Source: Leifsonia shinshuensis (GTDB taxonomy: Bacteria > Actinomycetota > Actinomycetes > Actinomycetales > Microbacteriaceae). Taken from it: a stretch of 64,000 nt of DNA. The notes beneath the pieces were generated by a model. The model ran no database searches and was not told the DNA's origin. It saw only the letters and a program-made list of their open reading frames with translations. A program made the translations under genes and the position numbers. Of the stretch, positions 37,159 to 46,874 are shown in pieces (positions within the stretch are counted from its first letter, which is position 1; each line of letters starts with the position of its first letter). The stretch is from contig NZ_CP043641.1 in assembly GCF_014217625.1 (NCBI RefSeq), positions 1,302,001 through 1,366,000 of the forward strand, in the 5' to 3' direction.

Positions 37159-37974
37159 TCAGCGCCGTCCGACCTTGCGGCGGAACAGCCACACCGCCCA
37201 GACGTACGCCCCCACGATGATCACCGCGCACCAGCCGAGCGCCCACCACAGCTCGCTGCCGGGGTCGCGCCCGAACAGGAACGCGCGGATGGTCTCGATG
37301 ATCGGCGTGATCGGCTGGTTCTGCGCGATCCACTGCAGCCAGGTCGGCATCGTGTCGGTGGGCACGAACGCGCTGGACAGGTAGGGCAGGAACAGGAGGG
37401 CGAAGCCGTAGCCGCTGGCGGCCGTCGGGTTGGCCGCCGCCAGCCCGATCGCCGCGTACAGCCAGGTGATGGCGAGGATGAAGAGGGCGACCATTCCGAG
37501 CGCGCCCAGCCATTCGAACAGGTTCGCCGTCGGGCGGAAGCCGACCGCGAGCGCGACGCCGATAACGACGCCGGTCGCCAGGAGGTTGCGCAGCAGGCTG
37601 GCGACCACGTGCCCGGTGACCACACCCCCGGCTTGCAGCGGCATCGTCCGGAAGCGGTCCACGATGCCGTTGCTCATGTCCTCGGCGACATCCACCGCGG
37701 TGCTGGAGGCGCCGAAGCCCGCGCAGAGCAGGATGATGCCGGGCACGACGTAGTCGACGTAGCCGCCCTCCTTGTCGAGCGCGCCGCCGAACACGAACGT
37801 GAACAGCAGCATCAGCATGACCGGCAGGACGATCGCCATGGTCAGCGCCTCGACGTTGCGGAGGGAGTGCCGGACGCTGCGGCCGACGAACACCGCGGTG
37901 GCGGTGGCGCGGCCGACGCGGCGCGAGGGGACGGCGCCCCGGGTCGGCAGGGCGGGTGCGGTGAGTGCGGTCAT
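37159..37974 (-). CDS. ABC-2 type permease, DrrB-like
   Basis: 271 residues: a ~40-residue cytoplasmic lead, then six membrane helices. The first is EALTMAIVLPVMLMLLFTFV; the ABC-2 signature follows in VDYVVPGIILLCAGFGASS and GIVDRFRTMPL, and LFLPYLSSAFVPTDTMP lies in helix 5. It forms the channel for the ATPase encoded upstream (ATGA overlap). DrrAB-type pumps export hydrophobic drugs or lipids; the substrate here is unknown. It is part of a three-gene module with a divergent TetR. Confidence 0.9.
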   Translation of the reverse strand: MTALTAPALPTRGAVPSRRVGRATATAVFVGRSVRHSLRNVEALTMAIVLPVMLMLLFTFVFGGALDKEGGYVDYVVPGIILLCAGFGASSTAVDVAEDMSNGIVDRFRTMPLQAGGVVTGHVVASLLRNLLATGVVIGVALAVGFRPTANLFEWLGALGMVALFILAITWLYAAIGLAAANPTAASGYGFALLFLPYLSSAFVPTDTMPTWLQWIAQNQPITPIIETIRAFLFGRDPGSELWWALGWCAVIIVGAYVWAVWLFRRKVGRR

Positions 37975-38885
37975 CGGACGGCCTCCTTCTGGAGCTCGGT
38001 GCGTGATGGGGTGTCGCTGGGTGCGCCGGTGAGCGCGAGGAACGCGTCGTCGAGGCTGGGCTTGCGGATGGCGATGGACGCGCCGGGCACGCCCAGCCGG
38101 TCGAGGACGTCGATCGCGTCCCGGAGACCGTCGACCGTGCCGTCGGTGGGCAGCTCGCGCACGAGCTCGTCGGCGGCGTCGCGGAGCTCCACGACCTCCC
38201 CGCCCACGCGCGCCTTGAGTTCGACGGCGGTGCCCTCTGCGACGATCCGGCCGTGGTCGAGGACGGCGATCCGGTCGGCGAGCTGGTCGGCCTCCTCCAG
38301 GTACTGCGTGGTCAGGAGGATGGTTACGCCGCCCGCGGCCAGCTCGCGGATGATGCCCCAGAGCGCCTGCCGGCTGCGGGTGTCGAGGCCGGTGGTCGGC
38401 TCGTCGAGGAAGATGACCGGCGGCGTCGCGACGAGGCTGAGCGCCAGGTCGAGCCGCCGGCGCATCCCGCCGGAGTAGGTCTTCACGCGCTTGCGGGCGG
38501 CGTCGCGGAGGTCGAAGCCGTCGATCAGCTCGGCGGCGCGCTGCGCTGCTTCCGCCCGGCCGAAGCCGGAGAGCCGCGCCATCATGCGGAGGTTCTCCTC
38601 CGCCGTGAGCACTTCGTCCACCGCGGCGGACTGGCCGGTGAGGCTGATCGACTCCTTCACGCCCTCCGGGTCGGTGACCACGTCGTGCCCGCAGACGACC
38701 GCGGCGCCGCCGTCGGGCACGACGAGCGTGCTGAGGATGTTGATGACGGTCGTCTTGCCCGCGCCGTTCGGGCCGAGCAGCGCGAACACGCTCCCCCGCT
38801 CGACGCGGAGGTCGACGCCGTCGAGGACGGTCTGCGAGCCGAAGGACTTGCGCAGGCCGGCGACCTCGATCGCTGGTGCTGTCAT
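37971..38885 (-). CDS. ABC transporter ATP-binding protein, DrrA-like
   Basis: 304 residues. Walker A LGPNGAGKTTVINIL starts near residue 38, the signature YSGGMRRRLDLAL near 138 and Walker B VIFLDEPTTGLD near 158. The C-terminal ~80 residues are the DrrA-type extension, ending KPSLDDAFLALTG. It energises the adjacent ABC-2 permease. The ATG is preceded by a region with a dyad shared with a divergent TetR gene, suggesting drug-responsive control. Confidence 0.93.
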   Translation of the reverse strand: MTAPAIEVAGLRKSFGSQTVLDGVDLRVERGSVFALLGPNGAGKTTVINILSTLVVPDGGAAVVCGHDVVTDPEGVKESISLTGQSAAVDEVLTAEENLRMMARLSGFGRAEAAQRAAELIDGFDLRDAARKRVKTYSGGMRRRLDLALSLVATPPVIFLDEPTTGLDTRSRQALWGIIRELAAGGVTILLTTQYLEEADQLADRIAVLDHGRIVAEGTAVELKARVGGEVVELRDAADELVRELPTDGTVDGLRDAIDVLDRLGVPGASIAIRKPSLDDAFLALTGAPSDTPSRTELQKEAVR

Positions 38886-38904
38886 GATCCGGTACCTTTC
38901 GAGT

Positions 38905-38961
38905 TCTGTGTACGTTGCAAACTGTTTATGGCGTATACCATTTCGTTTAAGTGATACACAG
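38905..38961. promoter_or_regulatory. Candidate TetR operator region for the DrrAB-like pump
   Basis: The unusually AT-rich divergent gap has CTGTGTA (38906-38912) and its complement TACACAG (38955-38961). Between them an imperfect dyad GTATacC...GTgATAC (38933-38957) straddles the likely promoters. A TAGGAT box follows at 38965. Position makes it the probable binding site of the adjacent TetR protein. Confidence 0.45.
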
Positions 38962-39003
38962 TTCTAGGATGGGTGTCAACACCGAACCGGGAAGGCGTGC
39001 GGA

Positions 39004-39942
39004 ATGGCGGACGAAGTCGAAGAGGCGCTCCCGCGCGCCGTCGCGCTGAGCTGGGGCGTCGCCGAGCGGCCGCAGCGCGGGCCCAAGCGCGAGCTGAGCA
39101 TCGAGCGGATCGTCGAGACGGCGATCGGCGTCGCCGACCGGGAGGGTCTCGCCGCGGTCTCGATGAGCCGGATCGCGACAGAGCTCGGCTTCACGACGAT
39201 GTCGCTCTACCGTTACGTGACGAGCAAGGACGACGTGCTCGCGCTCATGCAGGACGCGGTGTGCGAGGTCCCGATCCCGGCCGAGGACGACCGCGGGACG
39301 GACTGGCGCGGCGGGCTGCGGCGCTGGTCGATGGCGACCATCGAGGTCATGCAGGCGCACCCGTGGTTCCCGGACATCCCGATCTCCGGCATCCCGCTGA
39401 TGCCCAACAACCTCGCCGTGCTCGACTGGGGGCTGCGCGAGATGCGCGACCTGCCGCTGACCGACGCCGAGAAGATGTCGACCGCGCTGCTGCTGTCGTC
39501 GTACGCGCGGGCGGTCGGGATCGTGGAGCGCGACGTGCGCCAGGCGCGCGAGAAGGGCGGGACGCCGCCGCAGAGCGGCGAGGCCTTCACGGCCGCGCTC
39601 GCGGAGCTGGTGACGCCGGAGCGGTTCCCCGACCTCGCTCCCCTGGTCGCCTCCGGCGGCTACTCGGACGCGGAGGACGAGCAGGACGATTACGCGTTCG
39701 GGCTGGAGCGCATCCTCGACGGGATCGAGCGCTACGTGACCGCGCGCGCCGCCGGCGAGCCCGTCGTGGCGTACGAGCCGCGGCCGGAGCCGATTCCGCG
39801 GGACAAGGCCGTGCGGGAGGCTGCGAAGGCGCGGCGCGAGGCCGAGAAGGCGCTGCGGGAGGCGCGCAAGCGGGAGCGCGAAGCGATCGCCCGTGCCCGC
39901 GAACGCGCCGTGCGCGACGCGGAGCGAGACGAGCGCCGCTGA
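39004..39942 (+). CDS. TetR family regulator with charged C-terminal tail
   Basis: 312 residues from ATG 39004, preceded by GGGAAGG. The helix-turn-helix (VSMSRIATELGFTTMSLYRYV, ~52-72) is followed by a TetR_C-type ligand domain (~85-240). The last ~70 residues are an almost pure Arg/Glu/Ala helix (EAAKARREAEKALREARKRE and further), probably a coiled coil, which is unusual for TetR proteins. It is divergent from the DrrAB-type pump it likely represses. Its stop codon runs into an ATTCGT repeat element. Confidence 0.88.
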   Translation: MADEVEEALPRAVALSWGVAERPQRGPKRELSIERIVETAIGVADREGLAAVSMSRIATELGFTTMSLYRYVTSKDDVLALMQDAVCEVPIPAEDDRGTDWRGGLRRWSMATIEVMQAHPWFPDIPISGIPLMPNNLAVLDWGLREMRDLPLTDAEKMSTALLLSSYARAVGIVERDVRQAREKGGTPPQSGEAFTAALAELVTPERFPDLAPLVASGGYSDAEDEQDDYAFGLERILDGIERYVTARAAGEPVVAYEPRPEPIPRDKAVREAAKARREAEKALREARKREREAIARARERAVRDAERDERR

Positions 39943-39996
39943 CATTCGTCACGAATGTCGTGAATCGCGCCGCCAATCCGCACATTCGTCACGAAT
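39941..39996. repeat. ATTCGT-palindrome repeat pair
   Basis: GACATTCGT-C-ACGAATGTC (39941-39959) is a perfect 9-bp palindrome around one base, and ACATTCGTCACGAAT recurs at 39982-39996, 40 bp on. It lies between the convergent TetR and prmC genes. The CCGCACATTCGT..CGAAT form matches the outer arms of the palindrome at 18412-18464, so the two loci share one repeat family. Confidence 0.75.
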
Positions 39997-40013
39997 CGCG
40001 CGGGTGTCGGGCC

Positions 40014-40886
40014 CTACTTGAGGGCGGTGGTCGCGCGGTCGCGCGTGGTCAGGTCGGGGTGGGTCGCGGTGGCGCGCCAGCCGTCCGCGGTCAGCAGCTC
40101 GCGGATCTGCGCGCCCTGCAGCTCGCCGTGCTCCAGCACGAGCGTGCCGCCCGGGCGCAGCAGCCGCCGGGCGACCCCGGAGATGACGCGCACGACGTCC
40201 AGCCCGTCGGCGCCGCCGTACAGGGCGACGGCCGGGTCGAACAGGCGGACCTCCGGGTCGCGCGGGATCGCGTCGTCCGGCACGTACGGCGGGTTGGAGA
40301 TGACGACGTCCACGGCGCCGTCCAGCTCCGGGAGGGCGTCGGCGAGGTCGCCGAGCACGGCCCGGAGGTTCGCCGCGCCCACCGACTCGACGTTGCGGCG
40401 GGTCCAGGCGAAGGCCTCCGGCGACTTCTCCACGGCGTAGACGCGCGCGTGCGGGACCTCCGTCGCCATCGCCAGGGCGATCGCGCCGCTGCCGGTCCCG
40501 AGATCCACGCCGACCGGCTCGGCCGAGGGCACCGCCCGCAGTGCGTCGATCGCGAACTGGACGACCTGCTCGGTCTCCGGCCGCGGCACGAACACGCCCG
40601 GGCCGACCGCGAGCTCCAGGGAGCGGAACGGGGCCGTGCCTGTGATGTGCTGCAGCGGCTCGCGCGTGGCCCGGCGGGCGGCGAGCCCCCGCACCCGGCC
40701 GGCGTCCTCCGCGTCGATGGCGGCGTCCATCACCACGAGCGCCTGCACGCGGCCGCGCCCGACGCCGAGCACGAACCCGACGAGGAGGTCGGCGTCCACC
40801 TCCGGATCGGGGACCCCCGCCTGCGCGAGCACGGCGACCGTCTCGTCGCGGAGGGAGCGGACGGTGGAGGGCGCGGCGTCAGACAT
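40014..40886 (-). CDS. prmC: Peptide chain release factor N5-glutamine methyltransferase
   Basis: Methylates the Gln of the GGQ motif in RF1 and RF2 using S-adenosylmethionine. 290 residues: N-terminal helical domain (to ~85), [27 protein letters not shown] near 103, the SAM loop [15 protein letters not shown] near 128 and the catalytic [11 protein letters not shown] near 195. Its substrate gene prfA is 2.6 kb away, with cysK-cysE and a PASTA-like gene inserted between. A TAAGCT box 9 nt upstream suggests it is now transcribed on its own. Confidence 0.94.
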   Translation of the reverse strand: MSDAAPSTVRSLRDETVAVLAQAGVPDPEVDADLLVGFVLGVGRGRVQALVVMDAAIDAEDAGRVRGLAARRATREPLQHITGTAPFRSLELAVGPGVFVPRPETEQVVQFAIDALRAVPSAEPVGVDLGTGSGAIALAMATEVPHARVYAVEKSPEAFAWTRRNVESVGAANLRAVLGDLADALPELDGAVDVVISNPPYVPDDAIPRDPEVRLFDPAVALYGGADGLDVVRVISGVARRLLRPGGTLVLEHGELQGAQIRELLTADGWRATATHPDLTTRDRATTALK

Positions 40887-40895
40887 GGCCCGACG

Positions 40896-40901
40896 AGCTT
40901 A
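40896..40901 (-). promoter_or_regulatory. -10 box TAAGCT of prmC
   Basis: On the minus strand TAAGCT ends 9 nt before ATG 40886, with no ribosome site visible, consistent with a leaderless start. Confidence 0.45.
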
Positions 40902-40934
40902 CCGTCACAGACCGTCACGGGGCCCCGGGCGGAA

Positions 40935-40940
40935 TAGAGT
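40935..40940 (+). promoter_or_regulatory. -10 box TAGAGT of cysK
   Basis: TAGAGT ends 7 nt before ATG 40948. A GAGG ribosome-site-like sequence lies in the same 7 nt, so both leaderless and leadered initiation are possible. Confidence 0.45.
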
Positions 40941-40947
40941 GAGGACC

Positions 40948-41886
40948 ATGCCAGCACAGGTCTACGAGAACATCACCGAAACCGTCGGACGCACTCCCCT
41001 CGTCAAGCTGAACAGGCTCGCCGCCGGCACAGGCGCGACCGTGCTGGCGAAGCTGGAGTTCTTCAACCCCGCCGCCTCCGTCAAGGACCGCATCGGCGTC
41101 GCGATCATCGACGCCGCCGAGAAGTCCGGCGCGCTGCGCCCCGGCGGCATCATCGTCGAGGGCACCAGCGGCAACACCGGCATCGCGCTCGCGATGGTCG
41201 GCGCGGCCCGCGGCTACAAGGTCATCCTCACGATGCCGGAGACGATGTCGAAGGAGCGCCGCGTGCTGCTGCGCGCGTTCGGCGCCGAGATCGTCCTCAC
41301 CCCGGGTCCGGACGGGATGCGCGGCGCGGTCGAGGCCGCCAAGAAGATCGTCGCCGAGAACGACAACGCCATCTGGGCGCAGCAGTTCGCCAACGAGGCC
41401 AACCCCGCCATCCACCGCGCGACCACGGCGGAGGAGGTCTGGGCGGACACGGACGGCGGCGTCGACATCTTCGTCTCCGGCGTCGGGACCGGCGGCACCA
41501 TCACCGGCGTCGGCCAGGTGCTCAAGGAGCGCAAGCCCAGCGTGCAGATCGTCGCCGTCGAGCCGGCGGACTCCCCCATCCTGAACGGCGGCAAGCCCGG
41601 CCCACACAAGATCCAGGGCCTCGGCGCCAACTTCGTCCCGGAGATCCTGGACACGAGCGTGTACGACGAGGTCATCGACGTGTCGTTCGAGGACTCGATC
41701 GCCGTGGCCAAGAAACTGGCCTCCGAGGAGGGCATCCTCGCCGGCATCTCCTCCGGCGCGATCGTCTGGGCCGCCCTCCAGCTGGCGGCGCGCCCCGAGA
41801 ACGCCGGCAAGACGATCGTCGCGGTGGTCTGCGACACCGGCGAACGGTACATCTCGACGGCCCTCTGGGCGGACCTGCTGGACTGA
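40948..41886 (+). CDS. cysK: Cysteine synthase (O-acetylserine sulfhydrylase)
   Basis: PLP enzyme that makes cysteine from O-acetylserine and sulfide. 312 residues. The PLP lysine is Lys46 in [11 protein letters not shown], the substrate loop is [11 protein letters not shown] near 71, and the phosphate-binding [15 protein letters not shown] is near 178. [11 protein letters not shown] and [11 protein letters not shown] near the end are typical of CysK rather than CysM. It lies 4 bp upstream of cysE, whose product supplies O-acetylserine and forms a complex with CysK in many bacteria. Confidence 0.96.
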   Translation: MPAQVYENITETVGRTPLVKLNRLAAGTGATVLAKLEFFNPAASVKDRIGVAIIDAAEKSGALRPGGIIVEGTSGNTGIALAMVGAARGYKVILTMPETMSKERRVLLRAFGAEIVLTPGPDGMRGAVEAAKKIVAENDNAIWAQQFANEANPAIHRATTAEEVWADTDGGVDIFVSGVGTGGTITGVGQVLKERKPSVQIVAVEPADSPILNGGKPGPHKIQGLGANFVPEILDTSVYDEVIDVSFEDSIAVAKKLASEEGILAGISSGAIVWAALQLAARPENAGKTIVAVVCDTGERYISTALWADLLD

Positions 41887-41890
41887 CGGC

Positions 41891-42460
41891 GTGGCCCTCT
41901 TCCGGGCGCGCGAGGACATCCGCAACGCGCGCACGCACGACCCTGCCGCTCGCGGGGGCGCGGAGGTGGCGCTGGTCTACTCCGGCCTCCACGCGGTCTG
42001 GTCGTACCGGGTCGCCCACCGGCTCTGGCGCGCGGGCTACCGGATGCCGGCGCGGATGCTCTCCCAGTTCACGCGCTTCCTGACCGGCATCGAGATCCAC
42101 CCCGGCGCCCGCATCGGCCGCCGCTTCTTCATCGACCACGGGATGGGCGTCGTCATCGGCGAGACCACCTGGATCGGCGACGACGTGATGCTCTACCACG
42201 GGGTGACCCTGGGCGGACGCGGCAGCGGTCACGGCAAACGGCACCCGACCATCCACGACCACGTGACGGTGGGCGCGGGCGCGAAGGTGCTGGGCGCGAT
42301 CGAGATCGGGACACGCACGGTGATCGGCGCGAACGCGGTGGTCGTGCACGACGCGCCGCCGGACTCGGTGCTGACCGGGGTGCCTGCGCGGGCACGGCCA
42401 CGGTCGGGGCACGAGCAGATCGCCGGGGATGAGTGGTTGGATCCGGCGCTGTACATCTGA
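41891..42460 (+). CDS. cysE: Serine O-acetyltransferase
   Basis: Acetylates serine with acetyl-CoA, the first step of cysteine synthesis. 189 residues, the short actinobacterial/Bacillus form: a reduced N-terminal helical domain, then left-handed beta-helix hexapeptides ([40 protein letters not shown]) and the CoA/serine site [14 protein letters not shown]. The C-terminus ends in DPALYI; an Ile at the extreme C-terminus is what docks into the CysK active site in known complexes. GTG start, 4 nt after cysK. Confidence 0.95.
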   Translation: MALFRAREDIRNARTHDPAARGGAEVALVYSGLHAVWSYRVAHRLWRAGYRMPARMLSQFTRFLTGIEIHPGARIGRRFFIDHGMGVVIGETTWIGDDVMLYHGVTLGGRGSGHGKRHPTIHDHVTVGAGAKVLGAIEIGTRTVIGANAVVVHDAPPDSVLTGVPARARPRSGHEQIAGDEWLDPALYI

Positions 42461-42563
42461 GCGCCACGCCGTCCTGCCCCCTGTTCTGGTGGTCGTGACG
42501 CCGGTTCGCACAGCGCTATCGTGAGGCGCCCGGACTCCCGATCCGGCCGCACGCGAAGAGGCG

Positions 42564-43466
42564 ATGATGGCAGAGAACCCACCCGCCGCGCCTGAGCCCG
42601 ATGATCGGAATCGGGGATCGAACCGGGCGACGCTGACGCGCTGGGCTGTCGCCATTCTCAAGCGGCCGGGAGTGTCGACGTGGATCGTGGGCGGTCTGGC
42701 CGCTCTGCTCAGCGTTGCCTACGGGGTGGCCTACGGGTTCGGGATCTTCCTCGTGGTGCTGTCGCTGTTCGTCCTCCCGACCGCGCTCGTCGCACTCGCC
42801 ACGCATCGGAGGACCTGGTTGCGGCTCCCGAGCGGGAGCGCCCTCCCGACGATCCTGGCGGCCGTCTCCGCCTTCTCGCTGCTGCTGGGTTCGTTCGTGG
42901 CCGGGATGCAGCCGACGGACGGCTCGCGGGCCACCGTCCACACGCCGCAGTCGGTGACCCTCCTCGATTACACGGGCGATGTCGGGACGAGCGCGTCCGC
43001 GAACCTCTCGGGCGCAGGCCTCACGGTCCGCATGATCACGGCGGACGGCAGCCCTGCACCCGACGACTGGACGGGGTGGGTCGTCGTCGACGAGAGCCCA
43101 GCGGCCGGGGCCGTCGTGGCTCACAACGCGATCGTGACGATCAGGCTGCGTCCGGTGACGACACCGACACCGACGCCTACTCCTACTCCTACTCCTACTC
43201 CTACTCCTACTCCTACTCCGACACCCACGCCGACTCCGACTCCGACGCCCACGCCGGCCCCAGTCCCCGCACCGGCCCCAGCCCCTGCACCGGCCCCAGC
43301 CCCTGCACCGGCCCCAGCCCCCGCACCCGGTCCGCTGGTCACTCCCGGCGCCTTCTGCGCAGACGCACAGCAGGGCGTCGTCGGCCACTCAGCGGCCGGC
43401 CGGACCTACACCTGCGGCGGCAAGGGCCCCGACGCCAACGGCCACCTGCACTGGAACACCGACTGA
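42564..43466 (+). CDS. Membrane protein with PASTA-like segment, TP/AP repeats and C-terminal Cys motif
   Basis: 300 residues. Three membrane helices (~38-58, 60-82, 95-115) are followed by an outside region containing a PASTA-type motif ([20 protein letters not shown], ~175-195), then about 15 Thr-Pro and a dozen Ala-Pro dipeptides, and a 40-residue C-terminal unit with two Cys ([30 protein letters not shown]). PASTA segments bind peptidoglycan, and the Pro repeats would span the wall. Exact function is unknown. It sits between cysE and prfA where relatives have no gene. ATG 42567 is an alternative start. Confidence 0.75.
   Translation: MMAENPPAAPEPDDRNRGSNRATLTRWAVAILKRPGVSTWIVGGLAALLSVAYGVAYGFGIFLVVLSLFVLPTALVALATHRRTWLRLPSGSALPTILAAVSAFSLLLGSFVAGMQPTDGSRATVHTPQSVTLLDYTGDVGTSASANLSGAGLTVRMITADGSPAPDDWTGWVVVDESPAAGAVVAHNAIVTIRLRPVTTPTPTPTPTPTPTPTPTPTPTPTPTPTPTPTPAPVPAPAPAPAPAPAPAPAPAPAPGPLVTPGAFCADAQQGVVGHSAAGRTYTCGGKGPDANGHLHWNTD
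43161..43330. repeat. In-frame TP- and AP-encoding tandem repeats
   Basis: CCTACT/CCGACn hexamers (43161-43254) encode Thr-Pro, followed by ~18-bp CCAGCCCCTGCACCGGCC-like units (43255-43330) encoding Ala-Pro. Units are multiples of 3, so slippage changes spacer length without breaking the frame. Confidence 0.85.
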
Positions 43467-43476
43467 GCCGCGGCGC

Positions 43477-44553
43477 TCAGTCCTGCCCCAGCACCGCCAA
43501 CCGAGCCTCCTCATCCGCCAGGATGTTCGACTCGATCACCGGGTCCAACGCCCCGTTCATCACCGAGTCCAGGTTGTACGCCTTGTAGCCGGTCCGGTGG
43601 TCCGCGATCCGGTTCTCCGGGAAGTTGTAGGTGCGGATGCGCTCCGAGCGGTCCATCGTGCGGATCTGGCCCTTGCGGAACTCGGCCGCCTCGGCGTCCG
43701 CCTCCTCCTGCTGCTTCGCCAGCAGCCGCGCGCGCAGCACGCGCATCGCGGCCTCGCGGTTCTGCAGCTGGCTCTTCTCGTTCTGCATCGAGACCACGAT
43801 GCCGGTCGGCACGTGCGTGATCCGCACAGCCGAGTCGGTCGTGTTGACCGACTGGCCGCCCGGGCCCGACGACCGGAAGACGTCGATCTTCAGGTCGTTC
43901 TGGTTGATGTCGACCTCTTCGGGCTCGTCGACCTCCGGGAAGACCAGCACGCCCGCAGCTGAGGTGTGGATGCGGCCCTGCGACTCGGTCGCCGGCACGC
44001 GCTGCACGCGGTGCACGCCGCCCTCGTACTTCAAGTGCGCCCACACGCCCTCGGCCGGGTCGCTCGAGCTGCCCTTGAACGCGACCTGGACGTCCTTGAT
44101 GCCGCCGAGGTCGCTGGAGGTCTGCTCGATGATCTCGGCCTTCCAGCGCCGCGAGTCCGCGTAGTGCAGGTACATGCGCAGGAGGTCGCCGGCGAAGAGC
44201 GCGGACTCGGCCCCGCCCTCCCCCATCTTGATCTCCATGATGACGTCGCGGCTGTCGTTGGGGTCCCGCGGGATCAGCAGGCGGCGCAGCCGCTCGCCGG
44301 ACTCCTCCAGGCTCTGCTCGAGGCCCGGGATCTCCTCGGCGAACGCCTCGTCCTCCGCGGCCAGCTCGCGCGCGGCCTCCAGGTCGTCCGACAGCTGCTT
44401 CCACTGGTTGTACGAGGCGACGATGCGCGACAGCTCCGCGTAGCGGCGGTTCACCTTCTTGGAGCGGACCGGGTCGCTGTGCAGCTCGGGGTCGGAGAGC
44501 TGCTGCTGGAGGTCGTCGTGCTCGGCGATGAGGCCGGTGACCGACTCGAACAT
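43477..44553 (-). CDS. prfA: Peptide chain release factor 1
   Basis: Recognises UAA and UAG and triggers peptide release. 358 residues. The stop-codon reading tripeptide PAT is in [15 protein letters not shown] (~185-200), which marks RF1 rather than RF2. The GGQ loop is [20 protein letters not shown] (~230-250). It converges with the PASTA-like gene 10 bp away. Upstream is rho; a ribosomal protein L31 gene often seen between rho and prfA is not present here. Confidence 0.97.
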   Translation of the reverse strand: MFESVTGLIAEHDDLQQQLSDPELHSDPVRSKKVNRRYAELSRIVASYNQWKQLSDDLEAARELAAEDEAFAEEIPGLEQSLEESGERLRRLLIPRDPNDSRDVIMEIKMGEGGAESALFAGDLLRMYLHYADSRRWKAEIIEQTSSDLGGIKDVQVAFKGSSSDPAEGVWAHLKYEGGVHRVQRVPATESQGRIHTSAAGVLVFPEVDEPEEVDINQNDLKIDVFRSSGPGGQSVNTTDSAVRITHVPTGIVVSMQNEKSQLQNREAAMRVLRARLLAKQQEEADAEAAEFRKGQIRTMDRSERIRTYNFPENRIADHRTGYKAYNLDSVMNGALDPVIESNILADEEARLAVLGQD

Positions 44554-44591
44554 GCGTGACTTCTTTCTGGAGGCGCCGGCTGGGAACGAGA

Positions 44592-44636
44592 AAGCGCCCG
44601 GCCGCCGCGCACGGGGGGCGCGGCGGACGGACGCTT
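44592..44636 (-). terminator. Hairpin after rho
   Basis: A two-part stem: inner CCGCCGCGC/GCGCGGCGG (9 bp, 44602-44610 with 44618-44626) and outer AAGCG/CGCTT, with an internal bulge. On the minus strand it is followed by TTTC. It lies just past the rho stop and before prfA, so it may lower prfA transcription. Confidence 0.6.
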
Positions 44637-44642
44637 CGTCAG

Positions 44643-46874
44643 CTAGCGGTGGTCGTTCTCGTGGCCGTGCGAGTGCGCGGTGCCGTGGCCGTTGGTCGGC
44701 TGCGGCATCGACTTCTGCACCTGCATCAGGAACTCGACGTTGCTCGAGGTCTCCTTCAGGCGGCCGAGCACGATCTCCAGGGCCTGCTGCTGGTCGAGGC
44801 CGGCGAGGGCGCGACGCAGCTTCCAGGTGATCTTGACCTCGTCCTGGCCCATCAGCATCTCCTCGCGGCGGGTGCCGGAGGCGTTGACGTCGACGGCCGG
44901 GAAGATGCGCTTGTCGGCCAGCTGGCGCGACAGGCGGAGCTCCATGTTTCCGGTGCCCTTGAACTCCTCGAAGATCACCTCGTCCATCTTGGAGCCGGTC
45001 TCCACCAGCGCCGAGGCGAGGATGGTCAGCGAGCCGCCGTGCTCGATGTTGCGCGCGGCGCCGAAGAAGCGCTTCGGCGGGTACAGCGCGGAGGCGTCGA
45101 CACCGCCCGACAGGATGCGGCCGGAGGCCGGGGCCGTCAGGTTGTACGCGCGGCCGAGGCGGGTGATCGAGTCGAGCAGCACGACCACGTCGTGGCCGAG
45201 CTCGACCAGGCGCTTGGCGCGCTCGATCGCGAGCTCCGCGACGGTGGTGTGGTCCTCCGCCGGGCGGTCGAAGGTGGAGGCGATGACCTCACCCTTGACC
45301 GTGCGCTGCATGTCGGTGACCTCTTCTGGACGCTCGTCCACCAGGACGACCATGAGGTGAACCTCGGGGTTGTTGGTGGTGATCGCGTTGGCGATCTGCT
45401 GCATCACGATGGTCTTGCCGGCCTTCGGGGGCGCGACGATGAGGCCGCGCTGGCCCTTGCCGATCGGGGCGACCAGGTCGATGATCCGCTGGGTGACCTT
45501 GCCCGGCTCGGTCTCGAGCCGCAGGCGCTCCTGCGGGTACAGCGGGGTGAGCTTGCCGAACTCGACGCGGGTCGCGGCCTCCTCGACGGTCTGGCCGTTG
45601 ATCGAGTCGACCTTCACCAGAGCGTTGTACTTCTGGCGGCTGTTGTTGTCGCCCTCGCGCGGCTGGCGGATGGCGCCGACGACGGCGTCGCCCTTGCGGA
45701 GGCTGTACTTCTTGACCTGGCCGAGCGAGACGTAGACGTCGCTGGCGCCCGGGAGGTAGCCCGTGGTGCGGACGAACGCGTAGTTGTCCAGCACGTCGAG
45801 GATGCCCGCGACCGGGATCAGCACGTCGTCGTCGGCGATCTCGGGCTCGAGGTCGTCGCCGCCCGCGCCGCCACGGCGCTTGCGGTTGCGGTCGCGGTAG
45901 CGTCCGGCGCGGTCGCCGTCGGCCTGCTCCTGCTGCTGCGGGCCGCGGTTCTGCTGGCCGCCCCGCTGGCCGCCGTCGCCCTGGAGGTCCTTCGGCTGGC
46001 CCTGGTTCTGCTGACCCTGCTGGTTCTGGCCCTGCTGGTTCTGACCCTGCTGGTTCTGGCCCTGCTGGTTCTGGCCCTGCTGGTTCTGGTCGCCGTTCTG
46101 GCCGCCCTTGTTGCGGTTGCGGTTGCGGCGGCTGCGGCCGGACTGCTGCTGCTCGCCGCCCTGCTCGGCGGACTCGGCCTGCTGGTCGCCGCCCTGGTCG
46201 CCTCGGGCCTGCTCGCCCTGCGCCGCCTCGGCCGACTGCTCGTCGGCCTCCTGCGCGCCGTTCTGCTGGCCCTGGCCGTTCTGGCCGCCACGGCCGCGGC
46301 GACGGCGTCCGCCGCCCTGGCCGTCGCGCTGGGCCTGCTCGCGGGAGGCGAGCGCGGAGTCGAGCAGCGCGTCGACGTCCGGGATGAGCGACTCGACACC
46401 GGTCTCGCCGGTGTTGACGTGGGCGCCGGCGCCGACGCTGGTCGACGGGGCGATGCTCGTGCCGTCCGGGCTGGAGGCACGGCGCGAGCCGCGGCGACGC
46501 GGCTCGGCGACGGGCTCCGTCAGGGAGTCGCGGCCCAGGAGGGCGTCGCCGGCGATCGGCTCGTCCGCGGCAGGCTCGGCGATGAGCGGCTCGATGAGCA
46601 CCTGGGAGGCCGCGGTCGCGTGGTCCGCCTGCTGCTCGTTCTCGGTCGGCTCGGTCTCGATGGAGACCGGCTCGGCCGCTTCCGGCTCGGCGGGCGCGTC
46701 GGTTCCGGCGGCCGCGGCGCGAGCCGTCGCGATCGCCTCGACCAGCTCGCCCTTGCGGAGCCGGGTCGCGCCCTGGAGGCCGAGCTCGGCGGCGAGAGCC
46801 TGCAGCTCCGCCACCTTGAGCGAGGTCAGGTCGCTGGTGTCCACGCCCCCGGCGTGGAGTTCGACATCAGTCAC
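44643..46874 (-). CDS. rho: Transcription termination factor Rho
   Basis: Hexameric RNA-dependent ATPase/helicase. 743 residues from GTG 46874 ([10 protein letters not shown]). Order: Rho N-domain ([19 protein letters not shown]), a ~270-residue low-complexity insertion rich in Gln, Asn, Gly, Arg (five NQQGQ repeats), the RNA-binding cold-shock fold ([20 protein letters not shown] near 365), and the ATPase with [19 protein letters not shown] near 490. Actinobacterial Rho proteins carry such insertions, which widen RNA binding. The only convincing -10 is ~230 nt upstream, implying a long leader. Confidence 0.95.
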   Translation of the reverse strand: MTDVELHAGGVDTSDLTSLKVAELQALAAELGLQGATRLRKGELVEAIATARAAAAGTDAPAEPEAAEPVSIETEPTENEQQADHATAASQVLIEPLIAEPAADEPIAGDALLGRDSLTEPVAEPRRRGSRRASSPDGTSIAPSTSVGAGAHVNTGETGVESLIPDVDALLDSALASREQAQRDGQGGGRRRRGRGGQNGQGQQNGAQEADEQSAEAAQGEQARGDQGGDQQAESAEQGGEQQQSGRSRRNRNRNKGGQNGDQNQQGQNQQGQNQQGQNQQGQNQQGQQNQGQPKDLQGDGGQRGGQQNRGPQQQEQADGDRAGRYRDRNRKRRGGAGGDDLEPEIADDDVLIPVAGILDVLDNYAFVRTTGYLPGASDVYVSLGQVKKYSLRKGDAVVGAIRQPREGDNNSRQKYNALVKVDSINGQTVEEAATRVEFGKLTPLYPQERLRLETEPGKVTQRIIDLVAPIGKGQRGLIVAPPKAGKTIVMQQIANAITTNNPEVHLMVVLVDERPEEVTDMQRTVKGEVIASTFDRPAEDHTTVAELAIERAKRLVELGHDVVVLLDSITRLGRAYNLTAPASGRILSGGVDASALYPPKRFFGAARNIEHGGSLTILASALVETGSKMDEVIFEEFKGTGNMELRLSRQLADKRIFPAVDVNASGTRREEMLMGQDEVKITWKLRRALAGLDQQQALEIVLGRLKETSSNVEFLMQVQKSMPQPTNGHGTAHSHGHENDHR
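46017..46091. repeat. Five 15-bp tandem repeats inside rho
   Basis: CTGCTGGTTCTGGCC-type units repeat five times in frame and encode NQQGQ on the minus strand, in the disordered insertion of Rho. Two units differ by one base. The array is prone to length change. Confidence 0.9.

Noticed and set aside
46017..46091. Regular 15-bp repeats resembling a small CRISPR array
   Set aside because: The units are contiguous with no spacers, are in frame inside rho and encode NQQGQ; no cas gene is near.
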